From assembly GCF_021049285.1 (NCBI RefSeq), contig NZ_CP088017.1, forward strand, positions 1,375,380 through 1,439,379: DNA of 64,000 bases, read 5' to 3'. Positions within the stretch are counted from its first letter, which is position 1; each line of letters starts with the position of its first letter. Position numbers and translations under genes: made by a program. Of the stretch, positions 28,691 through 37,445 are shown in pieces. The notes below the pieces were generated by a model. The model did not search any database, was not told where the DNA came from, and was given only the letters and a program-made list of their open reading frames with translations. Source of the DNA: Ruania halotolerans. Its GTDB lineage: Bacteria; Actinomycetota; Actinomycetes; Actinomycetales; Beutenbergiaceae.

Positions 28691-29620
28691 ATGAGTCAGC
28701 CTTCCAACCCGGTCAATCTGCACGGCGCCGTGGATCTCTCGGCGATCGCCGCCCCGAAACCTCCTGCCCCGTCGGAGAGCACGCCGGCCGGGCTCGTTGT
28801 GGACGTCAGCGAGGCCACGTTCAATGACGTGATCCAGCAGTCCATGACGGTGCCGGTCGTCGTCATGCTCTGGCAGGTGGGCGAAGGGCAGAGCATCGCG
28901 CTCAACCCCACGATGGAGGCGCTCGCCACCGAGTACGGCGGGAAGTTCGTCCTCGCCCGGGTGGACGTGGCCGCGAACCCGCGGATCGCGCAGGTCTTCC
29001 AAGCGCAGACGGTGCCCTCGGTGCTGGCCGTGCTCAAGGGGCAGCCGCTGCCGCTGTTCCAGGGGAACTATCCGGCCGAGCAGTTGCGGCCCGTGCTTGA
29101 TCAGGTACTCCAGGCCGCCCAGGAGAATGGCGTGACCGGCACGATGGAGGTCGACGAGAACGGCGCAGGGGAACAGCAAGGAGCTGAACCGGTAGAGCCT
29201 CCGCTGCCGCCGCACATCCAGGCCGCCTATGACGCGATCGAGGCCGATGACCTCGATGGTGCTGCCGCGGCTTTCCAGAGCGCGCTGGAGGAGAACCCTC
29301 GTGATGAGGAGGCGGCGGCCGGGCTCGCTCAGGTCGAGTTGCTCCGCCGGATCGCCGGCCTGGATCCTGCCGCCGTATTGGCCGCGGCGGATGAGGCTGG
29401 CGCAGGGGACCTCGCCGCCCAGTTGCCGGCGGCCGACGTCGAGGTGGCCTCGGGCAAGCTTGCCGACGGTTACGCCCGCCTGCTCGGGGTGATCCGCGTG
29501 AGCGCCGGCGATGATCGCGATGCTGCCCGTACGCGACTGCTGGAGCTGTTCCAGCTGGCCCCGCATGATGCACCCGAGGTGGTCAAGGCGCGGCGCGACT
29601 TGGCCGTCGCGCTCTACTGA
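28691..29620 (+). CDS. Thioredoxin-fold tetratricopeptide protein (CnoX/YbbN-like), cysteine-free
   Basis: A 309-aa cytoplasmic protein. Residues 40-145 form a thioredoxin-like domain (VPVVVMLWQVGEGQS..., then FVLARVDVAANPRIAQVFQAQTVPS with the cis-proline), and residues 175-309 are TPR-like helices. The CxxC site is replaced by QVGEGQ and I see no cysteine anywhere, so it cannot be a redox enzyme; CnoX-type proteins act as holdases for client proteins. Leaderless start. Confidence 0.85.
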   Translation: MSQPSNPVNLHGAVDLSAIAAPKPPAPSESTPAGLVVDVSEATFNDVIQQSMTVPVVVMLWQVGEGQSIALNPTMEALATEYGGKFVLARVDVAANPRIAQVFQAQTVPSVLAVLKGQPLPLFQGNYPAEQLRPVLDQVLQAAQENGVTGTMEVDENGAGEQQGAEPVEPPLPPHIQAAYDAIEADDLDGAAAAFQSALEENPRDEEAAAGLAQVELLRRIAGLDPAAVLAAADEAGAGDLAAQLPAADVEVASGKLADGYARLLGVIRVSAGDDRDAARTRLLELFQLAPHDAPEVVKARRDLAVALY

Positions 29621-29661
29621 ACCAATCCTCGCGACCACACCCACCCTCGCGACTGAGCCAC

Positions 29662-29689
29662 CCGACCCCCGCACTCGCGGGGTGGTCGG
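29662..29689. terminator. Bidirectional terminator-like hairpin between convergent genes
   Basis: CCGACCCCCGC (29662-29672), a 4-nt loop, and GCGGGGTGGTCGG (29677-29689) form an 11-bp stem with a 2-nt bulge between the thioredoxin-like gene and the convergent maltokinase-GlgB gene. Confidence 0.6.
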
Positions 29690-29706
29690 TGCGGGGAAGT
29701 GGTGGT

Positions 29707-29750
29707 GAGCTGCAGGACGGCCAGCTGGGAGCTGCAGGACGGTCAGGTGG
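29707..29750. repeat. 22-bp tandem duplication at the 3' end of the maltokinase-glgB gene
   Basis: Two adjacent 22-bp units (29707-29728 and 29729-29750) agree at 20 of 22 positions. The second unit contains the stop codon of the leftward gene, so the terminal codons appear to have been duplicated downstream. Confidence 0.7.
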
Positions 29751-32700
29751 TGGGGCGCAGGAAGGTGACGCCGAGCGGCGGCACCCGCAGCGCGATCGAG
29801 TGGGACCGTCCATGCCAGGGCACCTCGTCGGCCACGAGCGCTTGGGTATTGACCACCCCGCTGCCGCCGAACTCTGTGTGATCGGTGTTCAACACTTCCT
29901 CCCAGGCGCCGGCCTGCGGCACGGCCACGCGGTAACCCTCATGCGCCGTCCCAGCGAAGTTGGCCACGACGAGGAGTTGCTCACCACCGCCTCGGCGTAG
30001 ATAGGCGAGCACATTGTGGTCACCGTCATTGGCCTCGATCCACTCGAACCCGCTCGGATTGAAATCATCCGCCCAGAGGGCAGGGGAGGCGACGTAGAGC
30101 GCGTTCAGCTCGCGCACCATCAGGCGGACACCGGCATGGGACGGGGTGTCGCTCAAGCCCCAGTCGAGCGACCGGGACTCCGCCCACTCGGTGTTCTGGG
30201 CGAACTCACCTCCCATGAACAGCAGGTTCTTGCCCGGGTGGGACCACTGGTAGGCAAGGAGCAGTCGCACCCCCGCCAGTTTGGCCCAGAGATCGCCAGG
30301 CATCCGTTCCCACAACGATCCCTTGCCGTGCACCACCTCGTCATGGCTGAGCGGGAGCACGAACTGCTCCGAGAAGGCGTACACCAGGGAGAACGTGAGC
30401 TCACCATGGTGATAGCGGCGGTTGATCGGCTCCTCCGCCATGTACTGCAATGTGTCGTTCATCCACCCCATGTTCCACTTCAGCCCGAAACCCAGGCCGC
30501 CGTGCTCGGTGGCGGTGGTCACCCCCGGCCAGGCGGTGGACTCCTCGGCGATCATCATGATCCCTGGTGCCACCCGGTAGGCGGTGGCATTGGTCTCCTG
30601 GAGGAACTGGATCGCCTCAAGATTCTCACGGCCACCACGCACGTTCGGACGCCACTGGCCAGGTTCGCGGGAGTAGTCGAGGTAGAGCATGGAGGCCACC
30701 GCATCCACACGGAGGCCATCGATGTGGAACTCGGTGAACCAGTACAGGGCGTTGGCCACGAGGAAGTTGCGCACCTCGTTCCGCCCGAAGTTGAACACGT
30801 ACGTACCCCAGTCCAACTGCTCGCCGCGCAACGGGTCCGGGTCCTCGTACAGGGGGGTGCCATCGAACCGGGCGAGCGCCCAGGAGTCTTTCGGGAAGTG
30901 TGCCGGCACCCAGTCCACGATCACGCCGATTCCCGCCTGGTGCAGGGCATCCACCAGGTGCCGGAACTCATCCGGGCTGCCGAACCGGGAGGTCGGAGCG
31001 TAGTAGGAGGTGACCTGGTACCCCCAGGAGCCGCCAAAGGGGTGCTCGGCAACCGGCAGCAACTCCACATGGGTGAAGCCCATCCAACTGACGTACTCGA
31101 CCAGTTGCTGAGCGAGCTCGACATATGTGAGCCCTTGACGCCAGGAGCCCAGATGCACCTCGTACGTACTCATCGGGCCCGAGTGCGGTTCGCCGGACGC
31201 ACGAGCGCTCATCCACGCCTGGTCCGACCAGGTGTACGTGGATTCATCCACCACCGACGCCGTCGCAGGAGGCACCTCCGTGGCGCGTGCCATCGGATCG
31301 GCCTTGGTGTGCCAGGAACCGTCGGCATGGCAGATCTCGTACTTGTACCGCTGGCCCGCGCGCACCTCGGGCAGGAAGATCTCCCACACGCCGCTGGAGC
31401 CGAGCGAACGCATCGCGCTTGCGCGCCCATCCCAATGATTGAAATCGCCCACCACACGGACCGCGCGCGCGTTGGGTGCCCACACGGCGAATGAGGTTCC
31501 GACGACGTCCCCCAATGCGGAGGGATAGCGCCGGACTCGGGCACCGAGCACCGCCCACAGCTCCTCGTGCCGCCCTTCGGAGATGAGGTGCTGATCCATC
31601 TCGCCCACGGTGGGCAGGAAGCGGTACGGGTCGTCGGAGACGACCGCCCCATCGGCGTAGACCGTGAGCACGCGGTAGTCCGGAACGTCCTCGGCCGGAA
31701 ACGTCACGGTCCATATTCCGCCCCGCTCGTGAATGGCCGGGTACTCGCCGTCGGCTGTCCGGATGCTCACCGCTCGCGCCAGGTGCCGCACCGTCCTGAT
31801 CGTGACCACACCATCGCCCAGGTGCGGTCCGAGAACATCGTGCGGGGCGAAGTGCACGCCGTCGGAGAGGTCCTGCAGCACATGGTCAGGTACCGGAGTT
31901 GCCGACGCCTGCGGCGGGTGTGCGGGCGCGCCGGTCGGTGTTGCAGGCTCGGGTGTGGGCGCATCGTTCTCTCTCATGGCCTGCTCCTCGATAATTCGAC
32001 GGATGCCGCCCAGTGGGATCGACAACCAATCCGGGCGGTTCTGTTGTTCGTAGACGGCCTCATAGAGTGCCTTGTCGAGCTCGAGGGCACGCAGGATCGC
32101 CGGTTCAACGATCTGGGCTCCATACCGGTATCCCTCGATCAAGGCGGTCCGGGCCTCCTCGGCCCATTGCGGGTTGGTTGCCCCGCCCACGGCAGCTGCA
32201 TAGTCGATCGAGCGGAGCATGCCGGCGAGATCACGCAGTGGCTGGTCCGGTGCGGTGCGTTCGGAGAGCGGTCGCAGCGGTTCCCCCTCGAAGTCGAGCA
32301 GGAACCAGTCCTCGACTCCCCGCAGCGCCTGGCCGAGATGCAGATCGCCGTGAATGCGCTGATTCGCAGGGAGAGCATGTGAGGCGACGTCGGAAATCAC
32401 CTGTTCGACGCCCTCGGACCATTGCTGGAGGGCAGGGACGGATCCGATCGCCCAGCGCGCGCGAGCGCGCAGCGCACCGGCCAGGTCACCGGACTGTTCG
32501 CTCACCGGCAGTGCGGTACGCAGCACCGCGTGCATCGATTGAATGCACCGGCCAAGTTCGCGGGCGGGCTCAGCGAACGAGCGATCCTCGCGTGCTTGAG
32601 TACAAGCCAGTTCGAATCCGTCCTCCGTGCCCGTGAGGAACGCCGTCAGCACGCCCAGATCGCCAGCCACCCCGGTAGCTGGTCCGGTGCCCGCCTCGGG

Positions 32701-33285
32701 GGCTGGCCATCGACCGGAGAGCCAGCCCAGCGGTTCAGGCACATGCCGCCACCCAGCCTCGTGCAGGGAGCGGGTGATCTCGATCTCCGGATTCGCACCT
32801 GGAGCCAGCACCCGGAAGATCTTCAGGATGGCCGAACGGTCTCCGGTCACTGCGGGGATGCGCACCGAGGTGTTCGACTGCTCGCCCGTGTGTACGCGGG
32901 CACGGGTCGGATCCAGGTCGGCGAGCCGGATCGACGGCTCCGCCGGTGTGGTCGATGCCGCCAACCAAGCCCGGAGAAAAGCGGGGTGGTGCGGGCCGTC
33001 CACCAGGACCGAGCCCGTGCCGAGCAGCGCGATCTGTCCGGGTAACTCCACATCCTCCGGATCGGTCACCACGATCGGTACCTGCACCACTGTGGTGGCT
33101 CCGCCCCGGTCCAACGCCAGCAGCACCAATGTGCAGGCGGCTTCCTCGAGCGGGTCGGGCAGCTCGATCGTGGTCAGGATTCGCAGGGGAGCATCGGCCG
33201 CATCCTTGGCCGGGAACCAGCGCGTGGTCCGCACCCAGGGGTCGAGCAGCTCGAGCAGCAGGGAACCGTCATTCGCGTCACTCAT
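29743..33285 (-). CDS. mak-glgB: Fused maltokinase and 1,4-alpha-glucan branching enzyme
   Basis: A 1180-aa two-domain enzyme. Residues 1-436 are maltokinase (Mak/Pep2), phosphorylating maltose to maltose-1-phosphate, with catalytic loop [13 protein letters not shown] and metal motif LLDFEGEP. A Pro/Ala/Thr linker (437-470) leads to GlgB: N-terminal modules incl. [20 protein letters not shown], then a GH13 barrel with nucleophile in [14 protein letters not shown], acid in MIAEEST and [10 protein letters not shown]. The start overlaps the treS stop (ATGA). Internal Met437 has GAGGAG 7 nt upstream and would yield a standard 744-aa GlgB. Third gene of glgE-treS-mak/glgB. Confidence 0.93.
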   Translation of the reverse strand: MSDANDGSLLLELLDPWVRTTRWFPAKDAADAPLRILTTIELPDPLEEAACTLVLLALDRGGATTVVQVPIVVTDPEDVELPGQIALLGTGSVLVDGPHHPAFLRAWLAASTTPAEPSIRLADLDPTRARVHTGEQSNTSVRIPAVTGDRSAILKIFRVLAPGANPEIEITRSLHEAGWRHVPEPLGWLSGRWPAPEAGTGPATGVAGDLGVLTAFLTGTEDGFELACTQAREDRSFAEPARELGRCIQSMHAVLRTALPVSEQSGDLAGALRARARWAIGSVPALQQWSEGVEQVISDVASHALPANQRIHGDLHLGQALRGVEDWFLLDFEGEPLRPLSERTAPDQPLRDLAGMLRSIDYAAAVGGATNPQWAEEARTALIEGYRYGAQIVEPAILRALELDKALYEAVYEQQNRPDWLSIPLGGIRRIIEEQAMRENDAPTPEPATPTGAPAHPPQASATPVPDHVLQDLSDGVHFAPHDVLGPHLGDGVVTIRTVRHLARAVSIRTADGEYPAIHERGGIWTVTFPAEDVPDYRVLTVYADGAVVSDDPYRFLPTVGEMDQHLISEGRHEELWAVLGARVRRYPSALGDVVGTSFAVWAPNARAVRVVGDFNHWDGRASAMRSLGSSGVWEIFLPEVRAGQRYKYEICHADGSWHTKADPMARATEVPPATASVVDESTYTWSDQAWMSARASGEPHSGPMSTYEVHLGSWRQGLTYVELAQQLVEYVSWMGFTHVELLPVAEHPFGGSWGYQVTSYYAPTSRFGSPDEFRHLVDALHQAGIGVIVDWVPAHFPKDSWALARFDGTPLYEDPDPLRGEQLDWGTYVFNFGRNEVRNFLVANALYWFTEFHIDGLRVDAVASMLYLDYSREPGQWRPNVRGGRENLEAIQFLQETNATAYRVAPGIMMIAEESTAWPGVTTATEHGGLGFGLKWNMGWMNDTLQYMAEEPINRRYHHGELTFSLVYAFSEQFVLPLSHDEVVHGKGSLWERMPGDLWAKLAGVRLLLAYQWSHPGKNLLFMGGEFAQNTEWAESRSLDWGLSDTPSHAGVRLMVRELNALYVASPALWADDFNPSGFEWIEANDGDHNVLAYLRRGGGEQLLVVANFAGTAHEGYRVAVPQAGAWEEVLNTDHTEFGGSGVVNTQALVADEVPWHGRSHSIALRVPPLGVTFLRPTT

Positions 33286-35081
33286 CGCGCCACCACCTGA
33301 AGCCAGAAGAAGTCCCGTGAGCCCATCGTGAGCACGGCCTGACCGTCCGCGCCTTCCGGTGGGGCGCCCCTGTCATGGACCTGCGGGGCGTCCGCCTGCT
33401 GCGCCGCCGGCTCGGGAGGGTGCGGACTGGGCCGAGGTTGTACCGAAGGAAACTCCTCACCACCGAACACATCGATCAGGCGAGCGCCAGCGAAACCGGG
33501 CAAGAGGACCGTGGCCGAGCGCGGAGTGGCGGCCAGGTTGGCCACGCAGAGGATCGTCTCACCACCACCGTCCGCGTCGGCACGTAAGAACGCCAGCACC
33601 GCCTCGTTATCGGTGGTGAGCGGAACGTAGGAACCGGTGCCGAACACCGGGTGCGCCCGGCGAACCTCGAGGATGCCGCGCACCCAGTGCAGCAGCGAGG
33701 TGGGGATCGCCAGCTGTGCCTCCACGTTCAGCTGGTGGTAGCTATTCGTGAGATTTTGCACCACAGGCAGATACAGACGCCCCGGATCGGTGGCCGCGGA
33801 GAAACCGGCGTTGCGGTCCGGGTCCCACTGCATGGGCGTGCGGACCGCGTCTCGGTCGGGTAGCCAGATGTTGTCGCCCATCCCGATCTCGTCGCCGTAG
33901 TACAGGCACGGACTGCCCGGGAGCGAGAGCAAGAGGGCGTGCGCCAGTTCGATCTCTGCGCGGGAGTTGTCCAGCAGCGAAGCGAGTCGACGGCGGATGC
34001 CCACATTCGCGCGCATGCGTGGTTCCGGGGCGTACCAGTTGTACATGGCGGCTCGCTCTTCCGTGGAGACCATCTCCAGAGTGAGCTCGTCGTGATTACG
34101 CAGGAATGTGCCCCACTGGGCACCGTCCGGGATCGGTGGGGTGTCGTCGAGAATCTGAACGATGCTGCGCGCGGACTGCTCACGCAAGGAGTAGAAGATC
34201 CGCGGCATCACCGGGAAGTGGAAGCACATGTGACACTCCGGGGCGTCCTCGGTGCCGAAGTACTCGACTACCTCGTGCGGCCATTGGTTGGCCTCGGCGA
34301 GCATGAGCCGTCCGGGGAACTCCTCGTCCACCATCGCACGCACCCTGGCCAAGAACTCGTGAGTGGCCGGCAGATTCTCCGAGTTGGTGCCTTCTTCCTC
34401 GAACAAGTACGGCACAGCGTCCAGGCGGAAGCCGTCCACGCCGGTGCGCAACCAGAACCTGACGACGTCGAACATCGCTTCGTGCACGCGAGGGTTCTCG
34501 AAGTTCAGGTCGGGCTGGTGGGAGAAGAACCGGTGCCAGTAGTACTGCCGCCGCACCGGGTCGAATGTCCAGTTGGAGACCTCGGTGTCGACGAAGATGA
34601 TGCGCGCATCGCCGTACCTCTCGGGATCGTCACCCCAGACGTAGAAGTCCCCGTAGGGGCCCTTGGGGTTGGATCGGGAGGACTGGAACCACGGGTGTTG
34701 ATCGCTGGTGTGGTTCATCACCAAGTCGATGATCACCCGGATCCCGCGGGCGTGCGCCTGTTCCATCAGTTCGGCGAAGTCGTCGATGGTGCCGTACTCG
34801 TCCGCCACGGCGGTGTAGTCAGAGACGTCGTAGCCACCGTCGCGTAGCGGGGAGGGGTAGAAGGGTGGCAGCCACAGGCAGTCGATACCGAGCCATTGCA
34901 GATAGTCGAGTCGGTCGATCAGCCCACGCAGATCGCCGGTACCGCCGCCGTCAGAATCCGAGAAGGCACGAAGAAGCACTTCGTAGAACACAGCAGTCTT
35001 GTACCAGTGCGGATCATCGCTCAGCCCGGAACGGGGACCGCCTGTCAGCGCGAGCTGCCCACGCCGGCTTCGCATACTCAT
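33282..35081 (-). CDS. treS: Trehalose synthase (maltose alpha-D-glucosyltransferase)
   Basis: GH13 enzyme interconverting trehalose and maltose, 599 aa. Typical signature [20 protein letters not shown] near the N-terminus, then [20 protein letters not shown]; nucleophile Asp in [15 protein letters not shown], acid Glu in MLAEANQWP, and [10 protein letters not shown] chose the ATG at 35081, with AAGGAG 5 nt upstream. The frame stays open for 53 codons upstream through the repeat elements, but that part encodes repeated PPQRGTTTL and does not look like TreS. The C-terminal end is Pro/Gln-rich just before its last beta strand. Supplies maltose to the maltokinase next to it. Confidence 0.94.
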   Translation of the reverse strand: MSMRSRRGQLALTGGPRSGLSDDPHWYKTAVFYEVLLRAFSDSDGGGTGDLRGLIDRLDYLQWLGIDCLWLPPFYPSPLRDGGYDVSDYTAVADEYGTIDDFAELMEQAHARGIRVIIDLVMNHTSDQHPWFQSSRSNPKGPYGDFYVWGDDPERYGDARIIFVDTEVSNWTFDPVRRQYYWHRFFSHQPDLNFENPRVHEAMFDVVRFWLRTGVDGFRLDAVPYLFEEEGTNSENLPATHEFLARVRAMVDEEFPGRLMLAEANQWPHEVVEYFGTEDAPECHMCFHFPVMPRIFYSLREQSARSIVQILDDTPPIPDGAQWGTFLRNHDELTLEMVSTEERAAMYNWYAPEPRMRANVGIRRRLASLLDNSRAEIELAHALLLSLPGSPCLYYGDEIGMGDNIWLPDRDAVRTPMQWDPDRNAGFSAATDPGRLYLPVVQNLTNSYHQLNVEAQLAIPTSLLHWVRGILEVRRAHPVFGTGSYVPLTTDNEAVLAFLRADADGGGETILCVANLAATPRSATVLLPGFAGARLIDVFGGEEFPSVQPRPSPHPPEPAAQQADAPQVHDRGAPPEGADGQAVLTMGSRDFFWLQVVAR

Positions 35082-35092
35082 CGGTACTCCTT

Positions 35093-35140
35093 CTGCATTG
35101 AGCGTTGTGGTGCCTCCTGCATTGAGCGTTGTGGTGCCTC
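35093..35140. repeat. 24-bp perfect tandem repeat upstream of treS
   Basis: Two exact copies (35093-35116 and 35117-35140) whose distal part, TGAGCGTTGTGGTGCCTC, equals one end of the 71-bp elements that follow. They look like remnants or partial duplications of those elements, and copy 1 lies 12 nt upstream of the treS start codon. Confidence 0.85.
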
Positions 35141-35193
35141 GCTGCGGTGGCACTCGTTCCTCGTACCACCTGCGCGGGGGCTCCTCACGCTCA
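35123..35193. repeat. 71-bp repeat element, copy 1 (glgE-treS intergenic)
   Basis: Identical to 35210-35280 over the whole element. It is bounded by the 7-bp inverted ends TGAGCGT and ACGCTCA and holds an internal GGTGG/CCACC-type stem. The exact identity implies a recent duplication or active turnover. Confidence 0.85.
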
Positions 35194-35209
35194 TCGGTGC
35201 GTGCTGGTC

Positions 35210-35280
35210 TGAGCGTTGTGGTGCCTCGCTGCGGTGGCACTCGTTCCTCGTACCACCTGCGCGGGGGCTCCTCACGCTCA
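35210..35280. repeat. 71-bp repeat element, copy 2, supplying the glgE stop codon
   Basis: Exact copy of 35123-35193, 87 bp away. Read on the minus strand its first three bases are the TGA stop codon of glgE, so the element boundary coincides with the end of the gene. Confidence 0.85.
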
Positions 35281-37302
35281 TCCGTGGCTCCGGACGTGGA
35301 TCACGTGCGCACATCGACCGAACGGGTCGAGTCGCACGAACGGTGTATCGGACCACCTGTAGGTCTCCCCGCTGAGCTGGTCGTGCGCGGTGAACTCGGC
35401 GGTCCCTTCGAGCCCCAGGGCGGGGAGGTCCAGATGAATCAAGGACTCACGGGTGGTGAACGGGTCCAATGTGACCACCACGATGATCGTGTCCGCTCGC
35501 CCGGTCGGGGAGAGCGGCGCCGGGAGGTGGCGCGAGAAGCAGAAGATCGCATCGTCAGTGGTGGAATGAACGGTGAGATTGCGCAGCCGTTGCAGGGCGG
35601 GATGCTCGCGACGCACGGTGTTCAGCAGGCTCAACAGGTCCGTGAGACCGTGCTGGCGGGCGGCGGCATCCCAGTCGCGCGGCTTGTACTCGTATTTCTC
35701 GTTGTCGATCTGCTCCTGCGCACCCGGTCGCGCCACATGCTCGGCGAGTTCGTATCCGGCGTAGATGCCCCAGGTCGGTGAGCCGGTGGCAGCCAGGACC
35801 GCGCGGATCGCGAACGCCGATGCGCCACCGGTCTGCATGTACGGAGTCAGAATGTCGTGGGTGGTCGGCCAGAAACTGGGACGCATCACCGCTGCCGCAT
35901 CCCCGCTCACCTCCGTGAAGTACTCGGTGAGTTCCTCCTTCGAGTGCCGCCACGTGAAGTACGTGTACGACTGATGAAATCCCACTGTGGCCAGCGTGCG
36001 CATCATCGCCGGCCGGGTGAAGGCCTCCGAGAGGAAGATCACCTCGGGGTGCGCTGCCGCGATCTCGGCGAGTAGCCGCTCCCAGAATGGCAGCGGCTTG
36101 GTGTGCGGGTTGTCCACCCGGAACGCGGTGACTCCATGGTTGATCCACACCTGGAGCATGTCCCGGATGGCGACGTAGATGCCTTCCGGGTCGTTGTCGA
36201 AGTTCAGCGGGTAGATGTCCTGGTACTTCTTCGGCGGGTTCTCCGCATACGCGATCGACCCATCCGCTCGTGTGGTGAACCACTCCGGGTGCTCGCGCAC
36301 CCACGGGTGGTCCGGAGAGGCCTGCAGAGCGACATCGAGGGCCACCTCGAGTCCCAGCTCACGAGCCCGGGCCACGAACGCGTCGAAGTCGCCGAAGTCA
36401 CCCAAGTCCGGGTGGATCGCATCATGCCCCCCCTCGGCTGCACCGATGCCGTACGGGGAGCCCGGATCGCCCGGGAGCGCCTCGAGCGTGTTGTTCCGAC
36501 CCTTGCGGTTCGTGCTCCCGATCGGATGGATCGGAGTGAGATAGACGATGTCGAATCCCATCTTCGCGATCGCCGGGAGCCGCTGCGCGGCCGTGCGCAA
36601 GGTCCCGGAGACCCACTCACCGGTGCTGGGATCCTGATACGCACCTTCGGACCGCGGGAACAGCTCGTACCAGGAGCCGTACAGTGCCCGCTCGCGGTGC
36701 ACCACCAGCGGGTACGTGGCCGAGGGGGAGACGTACTCCCGCAGCGGGGCCGCGGCCAGCACCGCCCGCACCTCCGGGGAAGTGCCGGCCGCCAAGCGCG
36801 CCAAAGGTGGCCGGGACACGTCTCGCAACGTGAGGATCGCCTCGCGAAGGGTGCGGACGCCGTCGGGAACTGCCGACAGGTCCACCTCGGTCAGCGCACG
36901 TTCGAGGACCAGCGCACCCTCGGCGAGCATCAGTTCACTGTCGACGTCGGCGTGGACCTTCACGCTGGCATCGTGGGCCCACGTGCCGTACGGGTCCGAC
37001 CAGCCCTCCACCCGGAAGCCCCACGTGCCCTCAGCGTCGGGTACCAGCCACGCCTCGTATCGGTCATTGCCAGGGGAGACGTCCTGCATCGGGGCCGAGG
37101 AATGGTCTCGGCCGTCCGGTCCGACAAGCACCGCTGTGGCGGCCACGGCATCGTGACCCTCGCGGAACACAGTGGCTCGGACGGGGACGCCTTCGCCGAC
37201 CACCGCCTTCGTGGGCCAGCGGCCGTTCTCGATGGTGGGGCCGACTTCGATCACGGGGATCCGGCCGATGGGGATGGACGGTGTGGGGACTGGAGTGCTC
37301 AC
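35278..37302 (-). CDS. glgE: Alpha-1,4-glucan:maltose-1-phosphate maltosyltransferase
   Basis: GH13 subfamily 3 enzyme that extends alpha-glucan chains with maltosyl units from maltose-1-phosphate; 674 aa from the chosen start. N-terminal beta domain (GRIPVIEVGPTIENGRWPTK, AVVGEGVPV), then YELFPRSEGAYQ, HPIGSTNRKGRNN, nucleophile Asp in AFRVDNPHTKP and acid Glu in IFLSEAFTRP. The GTG at 37302 is supported by the -10 box TAGGTT 7 nt upstream (leaderless); an ATG 12 codons earlier is possible. First gene of the leftward operon; divergent from glgP. Confidence 0.95.
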   Translation of the reverse strand: MSTPVPTPSIPIGRIPVIEVGPTIENGRWPTKAVVGEGVPVRATVFREGHDAVAATAVLVGPDGRDHSSAPMQDVSPGNDRYEAWLVPDAEGTWGFRVEGWSDPYGTWAHDASVKVHADVDSELMLAEGALVLERALTEVDLSAVPDGVRTLREAILTLRDVSRPPLARLAAGTSPEVRAVLAAAPLREYVSPSATYPLVVHRERALYGSWYELFPRSEGAYQDPSTGEWVSGTLRTAAQRLPAIAKMGFDIVYLTPIHPIGSTNRKGRNNTLEALPGDPGSPYGIGAAEGGHDAIHPDLGDFGDFDAFVARARELGLEVALDVALQASPDHPWVREHPEWFTTRADGSIAYAENPPKKYQDIYPLNFDNDPEGIYVAIRDMLQVWINHGVTAFRVDNPHTKPLPFWERLLAEIAAAHPEVIFLSEAFTRPAMMRTLATVGFHQSYTYFTWRHSKEELTEYFTEVSGDAAAVMRPSFWPTTHDILTPYMQTGGASAFAIRAVLAATGSPTWGIYAGYELAEHVARPGAQEQIDNEKYEYKPRDWDAAARQHGLTDLLSLLNTVRREHPALQRLRNLTVHSTTDDAIFCFSRHLPAPLSPTGRADTIIVVVTLDPFTTRESLIHLDLPALGLEGTAEFTAHDQLSGETYRWSDTPFVRLDPFGRCAHVIHVRSHG

Positions 37303-37309
37303 ATACTCG

Positions 37310-37315
37310 AACCTA
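37310..37315 (-). promoter_or_regulatory. -10 box of the glgE operon
   Basis: TAGGTT on the minus strand, ending 7 nt before the glgE GTG at 37302. It supports a leaderless message for the glgE-treS-mak/glgB operon. Confidence 0.5.
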
Positions 37316-37432
37316 CCCAGATGGGAGGCAGCACACATCTGGGATCGCCACCCGATTCACCACGGGTTTCCCGGCTGTGCCCCGAGCGGTTGCAACGCAT
37401 TCAGCAAAATACAGAAACCCGGTCGGGTGGCC

Positions 37433-37438
37433 TATGCT
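37433..37438 (+). promoter_or_regulatory. -10 box of glgP
   Basis: TATGCT ends 7 nt before the GTG at 37446, with no Shine-Dalgarno sequence between. The glgE and glgP promoters share the 143-bp gap 37303-37445. Confidence 0.5.
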
Positions 37439-37445
37439 GCCTCGC

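Noticed and set aside
30016-31494. 492-codon plus-strand open frame opposite the GlgB domain
   Set aside because: The GlgB catalytic motifs are intact on the minus strand.
35082-35240. N-terminal extension of TreS through the repeat elements
   Set aside because: Open in frame, but it encodes repeats, is not TreS-like, and a good AAGGAG lies just before the ATG at 35081.
35093-35282. CRISPR array
   Set aside because: Copies are 71 bp with only two units and no regular spacers; no cas genes in the window.
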